From: Kitasatospora sp. MAA19
Lineage (GTDB): Bacteria > Actinomycetota > Actinomycetes > Streptomycetales > Streptomycetaceae
Direction: 5' to 3'
Assembly (NCBI RefSeq): GCF_029894125.1
Contig: NZ_JARXYZ010000001.1
Location: 62,001 to 126,000, forward strand
Length of the DNA: 64,000 nt
Shown here: one piece after another, positions 1-7,731 of the stretch
Position numbering within the stretch: position 1 is the stretch's first letter
Layout of the letters: each line of letters begins with the position of its first letter
Made by a program: the position numbers and the translations under genes
Notes under the pieces: model-generated
What the model was told of the DNA's origin: nothing
The model's input: the letters and a program-made list of their open reading frames with translations, nothing else
Databases searched by the model: none

Positions 1-335
1 CCCGCCCGGTCCACCGCGCAGGAGACCAGAGCGGCACCCTGTGCGGCGGCGATCCCGGAAGCCCGCCCGCACCCGCCGTCCGGGTCCAGCAGCAGCCGGT
101 CCGCGGCCGCGAGGGCGGCCAGGTCGGCGGCCGACTCGGCCCGGTGCCGGGCGGCGACCACCCCACCGACCGCGATCGTCGCGGCGAAGACCGCCGTGCC
201 CAGCATCGCCAGGGCGAGCAGCCAGACCGTCGCCGAGCCGGTGTCCGGCCCGCGCCCGCCCACAGCGGCCGCCCGGACGGTACGAGCACCCGCCCATCGC
301 CGCGCCGCCGACCTCACCCCGGTCAGGACGGCCAT
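1..335 (-). CDS. TadE-like protein of the tad pilus locus (Rv3654c type), cut by window edge
   Basis: The gene starts at ATG 335-333 and runs off the left end; 111 residues are visible. A short N-terminal arm is followed by one hydrophobic helix at about residues 37-61 (GSATVWLLALAML onward) and then an Ala-rich segment with RHRAESAADLAALAAAD. That is the signature of the small secreted TadE-like proteins encoded last in actinobacterial tad loci. It overlaps the end of the upstream TadE gene by 13 bases, so the two are probably translationally coupled. Its role is inferred from the family and the locus (pilus subunit or assembly factor at the membrane). The C-terminus is not visible. Confidence 0.75.
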   Translation of the reverse strand, partial: MAVLTGVRSAARRWAGARTVRAAAVGGRGPDTGSATVWLLALAMLGTAVFAATIAVGGVVAARHRAESAADLAALAAADRLLLDPDGGCGRASGIAAAQGAALVSCAVDRA

Positions 336-763
336 GAACCACCTCCTCCCGCGACCCCCACGAGGGTGTCCTCCCTCGCCGCCACCGCGGCCGCGCCCAG
401 CCGTACCGCGAGCAGTTCGCCGAGCCTGCCCGGCGCCGCGCACGGCGCGTCCACCTCGACCCGCACCACCTCGGCCGCCACCTCCATCCGTACCTGGGCC
501 CCCGGCGGCGCGGCCGCGCGGGCGAGTTCGGCGGCGTCCGCCTCCCCGCGCGCGGCCGCCCTGGCCCCGACCCGGGCCGCGTCCACGCAGCGGATCTGTG
601 CGGCCGCCGCCAGCACCCCCCAGATCAGCATCGCCGCGAGCAGGACGAGCGCCGGCAAGGCCACCGCGGTCTCCGCCGTGGCGAAACCCGCATCGCCACG
701 ACGGCCCGGCCGCAGCGACCACGCGTGCCCGCCGCGACATGCCACCGCCCGGCTAGGTCGCAT
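323..763 (-). CDS. TadE-family minor pilin / pilus assembly protein
   Basis: 146 residues. A basic N-terminus is followed by GFATAETAVALPALVLLAAMLIWGV, a type IV pilin-like hydrophobic helix with the invariant Glu (E in TAETAV), which is typical of TadE pseudopilins. After the helix comes QIRCVDAARVGARAAARGE, the conserved TadE region. It overlaps the DUF4244 pilin gene by 11 bases and the next gene by 13 bases, so it sits in a tightly packed operon. The protein probably enters the membrane and is processed by a prepilin peptidase; no such peptidase gene is visible here. Confidence 0.8.
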   Translation of the reverse strand: MRPSRAVACRGGHAWSLRPGRRGDAGFATAETAVALPALVLLAAMLIWGVLAAAAQIRCVDAARVGARAAARGEADAAELARAAAPPGAQVRMEVAAEVVRVEVDAPCAAPGRLGELLAVRLGAAAVAAREDTLVGVAGGGGSWPS

Positions 764-1025
764 GAAGCGCCCGTTCCAGTACGTCGGTCAGCGCCCCCAT
801 GACGGTCGCACTGGTCACCACCTTGTACAGCCCGGCCGCGAGGGCACAGGCGGCCAAGGTGCCGACGGCGTACTCCGCCGTGGTCATCCCGGCGTCCGAC
901 CGGCCCCGGTTCCGCGCCACCCCGCGCATCCCGCGGGCCGCCCAGCGGCTCCTGCGCCGCCATGCCCCGGGCAACTGCCGGAGCGGGCGCCCGCCGGCGG
1001 GCCTCGTTGCGATCACTGCGGTCAT
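753..1025 (-). CDS. DUF4244 protein, Flp-like major pilin candidate
   Basis: 90 residues. The core GMTTAEYAVGTLAACALAAGLYKVV is a Flp/TadE-type pilin helix with the conserved Glu five residues into the hydrophobic stretch, and the short C-terminus is typical of Flp pilins. An AGGAGA ribosome site lies 6 bases before ATG 1025. A 126-base gap separates it from tadC, unlike the overlapping genes around it, so separate expression of the pilin is possible. This corresponds to the Rv3656c position of the mycobacterial locus. Confidence 0.8.
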   Translation of the reverse strand: MTAVIATRPAGGRPLRQLPGAWRRRSRWAARGMRGVARNRGRSDAGMTTAEYAVGTLAACALAAGLYKVVTSATVMGALTDVLERALHAT

Positions 1026-1151
1026 GAATCTCTCCTGTCTCCGATACCGATACCTGTGCCGGCGGCATCTGTGCCGCGCGGTCTCCGGTGCCGACGGCGC
1101 CGACGCTCCCGACGACGCCCCGCCGTCGATCCGCCTGGCGCCGCCCCGCGT

Positions 1152-1943
1152 TCACATGTCCTGGGCGAAGCGGGTGGTGAGGCCGATGACGACCGGCACC
1201 ACGCCGATCAGGACGAAGGCCGGCAGGAAGCAGAGCCCGAGCGGCGCGGTGGCGAACACCCCCGCCCGGCGGACCCTGGCGTGGGCCGCCCGGGTGGCCG
1301 CCGCCCGGCGCCCCTGCGCGAGCCCGATCAACGGCCCAGCCGCCGGAGCCCCACCGAGGCTCGTCCGGACCAGGCACCGTGCCAGCGGTGCCAGCGACGG
1401 GTGCTGCTCGCCCAGACGGCTCCAGCACAGCTCCGGCGGTGCGCCCAGGGCCAGTTCGGCACCGATCGCGACCAACCGGGGCCCCATCGGCGCCCCCACG
1501 CTCCGGCCGACCGCCGACACCGCCGCCGAGGGCGAGGCCGCCGAGCCGAGGCAAGCCGCCAACAGCTCGGCACTCAAAGGAAGTTGCCGGGCCAACAAAT
1601 CCTCCTCCAGGGCCGCCCGTCGATCCGTCGGGGACCGCGCCCGGGCCGACCACCGGTGCACGCCCACGGCCAGCAGCGCACCACCGACCACCCCTACGGC
1701 GCCGCCGAGCAGCACCGCCGCGCCGGCCCCGGCGCCGACCGCCAGGGCCACCCGCCGCCACCGCCCGCCACCGTCCGAACCCGACGGCCCCACCCGCCTC
1801 CTCGCCTCCTCACCCGCTGACACCCGCAGCCGTACCCGTACCAGCCCGAACGCCCGCCGCTGCCGCGCCCGCCGGTCCACCAGCACCACGGCGGCCAGCA
1901 CCACCGGAAGTCCGACGACCGCCCACTCGACGCTCCGCATCAC
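1152..1943 (-). CDS. tadC: TadC-like type II secretion F-domain inner-membrane protein
   Basis: 263 residues. N-terminal and C-terminal hydrophobic helices (MMRSVEWAVVGLPVVLAAVVLV; LGLCFLPAFVLIGVVPVVIGL) flank a cytoplasmic helical T2SS-F domain (roughly residues 100-220). TadC partners TadB to form the membrane platform on which the TadA ATPase acts. The start overlaps the tadB stop by 4 bases (ATGA), so the two are coupled. The family is clear from order and topology, although sequence identity in this family is low. Confidence 0.8.
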   Translation of the reverse strand: MMRSVEWAVVGLPVVLAAVVLVDRRARQRRAFGLVRVRLRVSAGEEARRRVGPSGSDGGGRWRRVALAVGAGAGAAVLLGGAVGVVGGALLAVGVHRWSARARSPTDRRAALEEDLLARQLPLSAELLAACLGSAASPSAAVSAVGRSVGAPMGPRLVAIGAELALGAPPELCWSRLGEQHPSLAPLARCLVRTSLGGAPAAGPLIGLAQGRRAAATRAAHARVRRAGVFATAPLGLCFLPAFVLIGVVPVVIGLTTRFAQDM

Positions 1944-2962
1944 CTCGACAACACCTCCGCCCGAGCCCGATCCCGCGCCATCACGCGCACGCCCACCCGT
2001 GCAAGCCCGCAGCTCCCGCCGCCGTCACCTCCCCGCTCCCCGACGGGCCGCCGGGGAGCCTCCAACCCGCCCTGGGCCGCCGCCCGGACGATGCGCGCCG
2101 TCCAGAGCACGCCCAGGCCCTCCAGTGCCGCCCCCACCGCGAGGCAGCCCAACCCGGCCGACGTGTGCAGCAGGACGTCCACCGGCCGGGCCCCGAGTGC
2201 CGCGCCCAGCAGCAGCCCGGCGGCCGGCAGGGCGGCCAGGACGGCGATCGTGGTCCGCGGACCCGCCAGTTCCCCGGCGATCTCCTCCGCCAGCGCCCGC
2301 TCGCCGCGCAGCGCCTCCGCCACCCGGTCCAGCGCGACGGCCAGCCCCGACCCGCCGTCGGAGGCGACCAGCCAGCAGGCTGCGATCGCCGACGCCCCAC
2401 TCCCACCCGGCAGTTCGGCGAGCAGCTGAAGCGCGCCCGGCACGTCCCCGCCGTACCGGCCCGCCGCGAGCCGCGCCACCGGCTCCTCGCCGAGCCGGCG
2501 CAGCCCGTCCGGATCGACCGCGAGGCGCGCCGTGACCAGGTGCAGCGCCTGTTCCGGCGTCGCCCCGCTGCGCAACTCCCCTGCCAATCCGGCACAGAGC
2601 TCCACCACGGCGACCGCCCGCCGCCCGGCCTCCACCGCCAGCCGCCGCCGCAGCCGCCACCTCCGCAGCGGCAGCACGGCCGGCACGGCGGCGAGTACCG
2701 GCACCGGCGAGGACGTGACCCACCCGGCGGACAACCCGGCCGGCACCACCAGGAGTTCGGGCGCCAGCCAACCGGGCGGTCGCAACCTGCGGCTCCCGGC
2801 CCCCGGCGGGCCCGACGCCGGAACGGGAGGAGGCCCGCTGCCGGCCAGCACCGATCTGCAACGCCGCCCGCCCGGCAGCTGCTCCTGCACCGCGCGCCAC
2901 CCGGCGACGGCCAGCAGGCACAACACCACGGTCCAGAGGAACGCGATCTGACTGCTCATCAT
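1940..2962 (-). CDS. tadB: TadB-like type II secretion F-domain inner-membrane protein
   Basis: 340 residues. It has an N-terminal helix (IAFLWTVVLCLLAVAGW), a second hydrophobic stretch near residues 75-100, then the T2SS-F domain with ELCAGLAGELRSGATPEQAL. Two C-terminal helices (TTIAVLAALPAAGLLLGAAL and the helix after it) complete the expected TadB layout. Two consecutive ATG codons begin at 2962. It lies between a 54-aa membrane protein and tadC. Predicted role: platform protein for Tad pilus assembly. Confidence 0.8.
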   Translation of the reverse strand: MMSSQIAFLWTVVLCLLAVAGWRAVQEQLPGGRRCRSVLAGSGPPPVPASGPPGAGSRRLRPPGWLAPELLVVPAGLSAGWVTSSPVPVLAAVPAVLPLRRWRLRRRLAVEAGRRAVAVVELCAGLAGELRSGATPEQALHLVTARLAVDPDGLRRLGEEPVARLAAGRYGGDVPGALQLLAELPGGSGASAIAACWLVASDGGSGLAVALDRVAEALRGERALAEEIAGELAGPRTTIAVLAALPAAGLLLGAALGARPVDVLLHTSAGLGCLAVGAALEGLGVLWTARIVRAAAQGGLEAPRRPVGERGGDGGGSCGLARVGVRVMARDRARAEVLSR

Positions 2963-2977
2963 CTCAAAACCTCCCTG

Positions 2978-3142
2978 TCATCGGCCTTTCCTGCGTCGCG
3001 CCCCGAGCAGCACCAGGGCGCCCGTCGCGCACCCGCCCAGCAGCAGGACGAACGCGAGCTCCGCCGCACGCGCGGCCGCACCCGCCAACCCCGCCAACCC
3101 CGCCACCGCATCAGCCACCACCGCATCAGCCGGCCCCGCCAT
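2978..3142 (-). CDS. Small membrane protein inside the tad operon
   Basis: 54 residues starting MAGPADAVVADAVAGLAG and ending in a basic ARRRKGR tail. One hydrophobic helix, AELAFVLLLGGCATGALVLL, covers about residues 27-46. Its ATG shares one base with the tadA stop (TGATG), the same junction type as ssd/tadA, and only 15 bases separate it from tadB. The coupling, high GC third positions and position argue that it is real. I do not recognise a family. It could be a small pilus component or an assembly-platform helper. Confidence 0.6.
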   Translation of the reverse strand: MAGPADAVVADAVAGLAGLAGAAARAAELAFVLLLGGCATGALVLLGARRRKGR

Positions 3143-4491
3143 CACGTCGGCCCCGCCGGGAGCGACACCCCGCGCACCGCCAGCAGCCCGACCAGCCGGT
3201 CCCAGCCCGCCCCGGGAACCAGACCGCCCGCCGCCGGGAACTCCACCGCCGACGTGGTGACGGCCAGGCCGTCGCGGCCGGCGGCCAAGGTGTGGATCTC
3301 CGCCACCCGGCGCCGCCCGGAGCCCGGCTCCCGGACCAGGTGCACCACCAGGTCGAGCGCCGCCCGGAGTTGGCTGTGCAGCGCGGGCCGGTCGAGCCCG
3401 GCGAGCGAGCCCAGCGCCTCCAACCGGACCGGCACGTCCGCCGCCGTGTTGGCGTGGACCGTGCCGCAGCCTCCTTCGTGCCCGGTGTTCAGCGCGGCCA
3501 GCAGGTCCGACACCTCGGCCCCGCGGACCTCCCCGATCACCAGCCGGTCCGGGCGCATCCGCAGCGCCTGCCGGACGAGGTCCCGCAGCGTGAGCTCGCC
3601 CAGACCTTCCTGGTTGGCCGGTCTGCTCTGCAACCGGACCACGTGCGGATGGGCCGGCCGCAGTTCGGCGGAGTCCTCGGCGACGACGATCCGCTCCTCC
3701 GGCCCGACCAGGCCGAGCAGGGCCGCGAGCAGGGTGGTCTTGCCCGTGCCCGTCCCGCCGGACACCAGCAGCGACAGCCTGGCCCGCAGGATGCCGGCCA
3801 GCAGGCCGGCGCCCTCCGGCGGCAGCGCCCCGCCCGCCACCAGTTCGTCGAGCGTGAACGGCCGGGGCCGGCAGACCCGCAGCGAGATGTGCGTGCAACC
3901 GGCCGCGATCGGCGGCAGCACGGCGTGCAGGCGGGTGCCGTCCGGCAGCCGGGCGTCCACCCAGGGCCGTGCGTCGTCCAGCCGCCGTCCGGCCGCGGTG
4001 GCCAGCCGGTGGGCGAGGCGCCGCACCGCCTCGGCGTCGGCGAACCGGACTCCGGTGGCCCGGTGCAGGCCGCCGCCACGGTCGACCCACACCTCGTCCG
4101 GACCGTTCACCAGGACGTCCGTGACGTCGGGCGCCGCCAGCAGCCGCTCCAGCGGGCCCGCACCCACCAGTTCGGCGCGCAGCGAGCGCACGGTGTCCAG
4201 GACTTCGTCCCCGCCGAGCGGCGGCCGGGTGGCCCGGAGCACCGCCGCGACCGAACCCGCCGTCGGGGCGGCACCCGACTCGGCCAGCCGCAGCCGTACC
4301 GCGTCCACCAGCGCCGCCGTCCGCTCCTCCCGGGCCGTGCGCCCGTACGGGCAGGGCCGGTGCGGCGCCTCGGGCGGCCCGCCGGGCGGCGGCACGCTCC
4401 GGAGCGACCGGTGCTCCCGCGCACCGTCGTCCCGATCCGGCGGCCCGCCCGCCGCCCGTGCGGTGGGGCCCGTTCTACGCAGACGGACCAT
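3142..4491 (-). CDS. tadA: TadA/CpaF-type pilus assembly ATPase
   Basis: 449 residues. It is a hexameric secretion ATPase that powers Tad pilus assembly from the cytoplasmic face. After an N-terminal domain come LLAAPDVTDVLVNGPDEVWV (N2 domain), the Walker A motif GGTGTGKTT (Lys251), the Asp box around VVAEDSAELRP, the Walker B region RPDRLVIGEVRG and the His box with GHEGGCGTVHAN. Key residues are intact. The start ATG 4491 shares a base with the ssd stop (TGATG), which fixes the start. It follows ssd as in Rv3660c-Rv3659c. Confidence 0.92.
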   Translation of the reverse strand: MVRLRRTGPTARAAGGPPDRDDGAREHRSLRSVPPPGGPPEAPHRPCPYGRTAREERTAALVDAVRLRLAESGAAPTAGSVAAVLRATRPPLGGDEVLDTVRSLRAELVGAGPLERLLAAPDVTDVLVNGPDEVWVDRGGGLHRATGVRFADAEAVRRLAHRLATAAGRRLDDARPWVDARLPDGTRLHAVLPPIAAGCTHISLRVCRPRPFTLDELVAGGALPPEGAGLLAGILRARLSLLVSGGTGTGKTTLLAALLGLVGPEERIVVAEDSAELRPAHPHVVRLQSRPANQEGLGELTLRDLVRQALRMRPDRLVIGEVRGAEVSDLLAALNTGHEGGCGTVHANTAADVPVRLEALGSLAGLDRPALHSQLRAALDLVVHLVREPGSGRRRVAEIHTLAAGRDGLAVTTSAVEFPAAGGLVPGAGWDRLVGLLAVRGVSLPAGPT

Positions 4492-5615
4492 CAGTACACA
4501 CCTCCTCCGACCGCCGGCACCGGCGGCAACACCTCGTCCAGGAAGGTCTCGCAGAAGCGCGCGAGCGGGCCGCTCTCCCGGATCCCGGGCGGGACGCCCT
4601 TCTCGACGTCGTCCGCGAGCCCGGGCTCCGGCTCCAACTCCCCCGCGAGCTCCAGCCGCAGCCCGCGGGCGATCCGATGGGCCGGGAGCCCGAAGGTCCG
4701 CGGCGATCGCACCACCGCACGGACGTCCCCGAGCCGCATCCGGACGGCCGCCGCGACCCGGTCGGCGGCGGCCACCGCGCGCAGCTCGGCCGGCACCACC
4801 AGCAGCGCCAGGTCGGACTGCTCCAGCGCCTGCCCGGCGGCCGCGTCGAGGTGGCGCGGCACGTCGACGACCACCAGCCCGCCGCGCCGCCGGGAGGCGG
4901 CCAGCACGCTGCGCATGGCCTCCGGCGGCACGGTCAGGGTGTCGCCGCGGTCCCAGGACAGGCAGGACAGCGCGGACAGCCGTTTGAGCGCCGGTAGCGC
5001 CCTGGCGAGTTCGGCCCCGCTGACCCGCCCGCGCGAACCGGCCAGATCGGGCCAGCGCAGCCCGCGGACCGCCTCGCCGCCGAGCAGGATGTCGAGGCCG
5101 CCGCCCAGCGGATCGCCGTCGATGAGTATGGTCCGCCGGCCCGCCCGTGCGGCCGTGACAGCGAGGGCGCAGGCCAGCGTCGAGGCCCCGGCCCCGCCCC
5201 GGCCGCCGAGCACGGCGACGGTGAGCGCCGGGGAGCCCACGCCCTCGGCCGCGTCGGCGATCCGGTCGAGCAGCCAGGCCTCGGCGTCGGGGAGGAACAG
5301 CACGTGCTCGGCGCCGAGTTGGACGGCTCGGACCCACACCCCGGCGTCGTCCAGGTCCAGCCCGAGCAGCAGCACCCCGGTGCGCCGGCCGAGCCCGGCG
5401 CACCGGGCGGCCTGGTCGTCCCCGACCAGCACCAGTGGGGCGCCCTCCCAGACCTCGCGCGGCGGCGGCGCGCCCCGGATCAGCCTCGGTTCGGTGCCGG
5501 CGGCCGCGCAGAGCCGCAGCAGGTGCTCGGCCAGGCCCTCGTCCTCGGTGACGACGAGCGGGCCGGTGGCCCCGGGCCCTTCGGTGGTGGCGTGGTCGGC
5601 GATCGGCGTCGACAT
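4491..5615 (-). CDS. ssd: Ssd / CpaE-like P-loop protein of the tad locus
   Basis: 374 residues. An N-terminal receiver-like half (LVVTEDEGLAEHLLRLC onward) is followed by a MinD/ParA-type ATPase half. The latter has the deviant P-loop GGRGGAGAST, a switch region LIDGDPLGGGLD and GLVVVDVPRHLD. Members localise Tad machinery, and the mycobacterial orthologue is called septum site-determining protein. I chose ATG 5615, preceded by GGGGAG; the frame stays open upstream but without coding character. It is the first gene of the leftward tad operon, and the promoter must lie between here and the 6C RNA. Confidence 0.85.
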   Translation of the reverse strand: MSTPIADHATTEGPGATGPLVVTEDEGLAEHLLRLCAAAGTEPRLIRGAPPPREVWEGAPLVLVGDDQAARCAGLGRRTGVLLLGLDLDDAGVWVRAVQLGAEHVLFLPDAEAWLLDRIADAAEGVGSPALTVAVLGGRGGAGASTLACALAVTAARAGRRTILIDGDPLGGGLDILLGGEAVRGLRWPDLAGSRGRVSGAELARALPALKRLSALSCLSWDRGDTLTVPPEAMRSVLAASRRRGGLVVVDVPRHLDAAAGQALEQSDLALLVVPAELRAVAAADRVAAAVRMRLGDVRAVVRSPRTFGLPAHRIARGLRLELAGELEPEPGLADDVEKGVPPGIRESGPLARFCETFLDEVLPPVPAVGGGVY

Positions 5616-6141
5616 GGCGGGCTCCCCTCTGCGCCACCGGCCGCCAGGGGCGGTCCGGGGCGCGCGTCGGACGGTTCCGGCGAGCGGCCGCCCGGCAGAC
5701 CTCTGGGAGAGGGAGGTGAGATCCGCCCGGCGACCGCCGCCGACCATCACGGTGGGGGGAGATCCGGATTCCGTCATCCACGTTCCGAATGCCTGTGGAT
5801 AACTCGTGGGCTGTGGAGGAAAACGTTCACCCGGGCGGGGGGCTATTCGGCAAAGAATTGACGATCGGGGGTCACGGAGATGAACCGGAGGCCCGTCGCA
5901 CCCCGGGTCGGCCGCCCGCCGAACCGTCTCCCGGCGCCGCGCGGGCACACCATCGCGGCCTCCCGGAGCACCGACCGGAACCAGCCGAAGAACCATGGGC
6001 GGCCATGAGCAAACAGCGACGCAGAGTGACGAAAGGTGGTCGACGGACCAGGGTGTCGAGACCCCGTGTAGACCGCCGACGAGTCGGCCGCAGCATCTGC
6101 CGCGAAGGGCCTTCAAGCCCTGAAAATGGCCCCGGACGTGC

Positions 6142-6212
6142 GACGACCCCCGCCGGGGGGGAGAGCGGGGGTCGTCTATCCACAGCCCGACTCGGGGGGG
6201 AGGAGCCGGACC
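6142..6212 (-). ncRNA. 6C-type small RNA (two hairpins with C7 loops)
   Basis: Read on the minus strand, 6209-6187 folds as CCGGCTC / loop CTCCCCCCC / GAGTCGG (7 pairs, one G-U). After a 10-base linker, 6176-6142 folds as a 12-pair perfect stem GACGACCCCCGC / GCGGGGGTCGTC with loop TCTCCCCCCCG. Two adjacent hairpins each showing six or more C in the loop define the 6C RNA family of actinobacteria. In M. tuberculosis the 6C RNA (B11) lies between ssd and the HAD gene, exactly as here. The ends of the transcript are not fixed by sequence; I give the core. The C-rich loops are thought to pair with G-rich ribosome sites of targets. Confidence 0.78.
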
Positions 6213-6340
6213 GGGTTAGCACGGTCGCGAACGATCCGTGACTTCCATGGTGTACCCGAGCGGCCAGAAACACAAACCCGCACGCCCACGAGTACACCGA
6301 ATGGCGGCCTGTTTTGCGGCTCCCTCTATCCTCGGTTCCC

Positions 6341-7240
6341 GTGGACACCACCGAGAACGCCGACGACCGCGCCGACGACTCCCCGGGCGAGGCCACCGGG
6401 CCCGAGCAACTCCGCTCACCCGCGGGCCCCCGGGCGGGCGGGCCGCGCACGGCGGCATTCTTCGACCTGGACAAGACCATCATCGCCAAGTCGAGCGCGC
6501 TGGCCTTCAGCCGCCCCTTCTACCAGGGCGGCCTGATCAACCGTCGGGCCGTGCTGCGCAGCGCGTACGCACAGTTCGTCTTCCTGGTCGGCGGCGCGGA
6601 CCACGACCAGATGGAGAAGATGCGCGAGTACCTCTCCTCGCTCACCCGGGGCTGGAACGTCCAGCAGGTCCGCGAGATCGTCGCGGAGACGCTGCACAAC
6701 CTGATCGACCCGATCATCTACGACGAGGCCGCCTCACTGATCGAGCAGCACCACGCGGCCGGGCGGGACGTGGTGATCGTCAGCAGCTCGGGTTCCGAGG
6801 TGGTCGAGCCGATCGGCGCGCTGCTCGGCGCGGACCACGTGATCGCCACCCGGCTCAAGGTCGAGGACGGCTGCTACACCGGCGAGATCGAGTACTACGC
6901 CTACGCCGAGAACAAGGCCGCCGCGATCCGGGAGTTGGCCGAGTCCGAGGGCTACGACCTGGCCGAGTCCTACGCCTACAGCGACTCCTCCACCGACCTG
7001 CCGCTGCTGGCGGCCGTCGGCCACCCGTCGGCGGTCAACCCCGATCGCGCGCTGCGCAAGGAGGCGCAGGCCCGGGAGTGGCCGGTGCTCGTCTTCGACC
7101 GGCCGGTGGAACTGCGGCGGCGGCTCCCGGAGTTCTCCGCACCGAGCGGTTCGGTGCTGACGGCCGTGGCGATCGGGACGGCCGTCGTGACCGCCGGGGT
7201 CATCTGGTATCTGGCCCACCGGCGCCGCCCAACGGCCTGA
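6341..7240 (+). CDS. HAD-IB family phosphatase (SerB-like) with C-terminal membrane helix
   Basis: 299 residues. HAD motif I FFDLDKTI, motif II VSSSG, the motif III lysine in AENKAA and motif IV YSDSSTDLPLL are all present with the HAD-IB cap. A helix near the C-terminus (VLTAVAIGTAVVTAGVIWYL) should anchor it to the membrane. I chose GTG 6341 because the hexamer TATCCT (6327-6332) sits 8 bases upstream with no ribosome site, which suggests a leaderless mRNA; TTG 6314 is in frame but unlikely. It corresponds to SCO3558/Rv3661, described as linked to morphological differentiation. The substrate is not known. Confidence 0.85.
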   Translation: MDTTENADDRADDSPGEATGPEQLRSPAGPRAGGPRTAAFFDLDKTIIAKSSALAFSRPFYQGGLINRRAVLRSAYAQFVFLVGGADHDQMEKMREYLSSLTRGWNVQQVREIVAETLHNLIDPIIYDEAASLIEQHHAAGRDVVIVSSSGSEVVEPIGALLGADHVIATRLKVEDGCYTGEIEYYAYAENKAAAIRELAESEGYDLAESYAYSDSSTDLPLLAAVGHPSAVNPDRALRKEAQAREWPVLVFDRPVELRRRLPEFSAPSGSVLTAVAIGTAVVTAGVIWYLAHRRRPTA

Positions 7241-7245
7241 GCCGC

Positions 7246-7290
7246 ACGCCCCGGACGCCCCGGACGCCCCGGACGCCGCGGACGCCCCGG
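7246..7290. repeat. 9-bp tandem array after the HAD stop codon
   Basis: Five copies of ACGCCCCGG (the fourth has one change, ACGCCGCGG) begin 5 bases after the TGA of the HAD gene, followed by a degenerate sixth unit. The array lies in a convergent junction and is not coding in its context. Confidence 0.85.
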
Positions 7291-7411
7291 ACGCTGCCGA
7301 ACAGCGCCAGACACCGATGGACACCACCGGACCCTGCCAGCAAATCGGTCATTCCGCACAGACTTCTCATTTCGGGTTCCCCTTTCGCCCGAAACGCGAT
7401 ACAAATGAAGC

Positions 7412-7606
7412 ACGGCCCGCGAGACCCGGTCAGGACCGAAGAGGTCAAACCGACAACGCAGTTAAGGCCCCACGGACCGCGTGTACAGATGACCGAGCAC
7501 CCACATGCAGCCGACCCGCTGTCGGGCCGCCGGACCAGACGAACGGGCAGGATCCCCGTCTGATCGGCACTTCCGGTGCATGCATGGTCACCCGGGATCT
7601 GCACCA
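7412..7606 (+). ncRNA. Candidate 6S RNA (ssrS-like)
   Basis: This 491-base gene-free interval lies between the SCO3558-like and SCO3559-like genes, where the S. coelicolor 6S RNA (scr3559) maps as far as I recall. A -10-like TACAAA (7400-7405) precedes it. The outer segments pair (GACCCGG near 7423 with CCGGGATC near 7592) and ATGCA near 7505 pairs with TGCAT near 7579. The inner part forms several hairpins: CCGAC/GTCGG, CAGACG-GGG/CCC-CGTCTG and GCAC/GTGC. A terminator-like hairpin follows at 7607. The length of about 195 nt fits the family. The strand and ends are inferred; no protein-coding gene is apparent. Confidence 0.48.
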
Positions 7607-7639
7607 GCGGCGGCACCAAGCAGGATCAGGTGCCGCCGC
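7607..7639 (+). terminator. Hairpin following the candidate 6S RNA
   Basis: A perfect 11-pair stem GCGGCGGCACC / GGTGCCGCCGC with an 11-base loop, followed by ATCTTC. There is no long T run, as is usual in high-GC actinomycetes. It could serve the candidate RNA on the plus strand, or the Fic-like gene from the other strand. Confidence 0.55.
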
Positions 7640-7731
7640 ATCTTCATGTCCGGATCTTCGTGTACGGATCCCCAGGTCCGGATCCGCACATCCGGGCCCG
7701 CGCACCCGAAGGCGCCTGCCCGAGGGGCCGC

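Noticed and set aside
1379..4987. Very long plus-strand open frame opposite the tad genes
   Set aside because: Antisense shadow produced by GC bias; composition is Arg/Pro-rich nonsense and it crosses several well-supported minus-strand genes.
5794..6184. DnaA-box-like TGTGGATAA (5794-5802) and CTATCCACA (6176-6184)
   Set aside because: Only two isolated boxes, the second inside the linker of the 6C RNA; no cluster, no dnaA or dnaN nearby, so not an origin.
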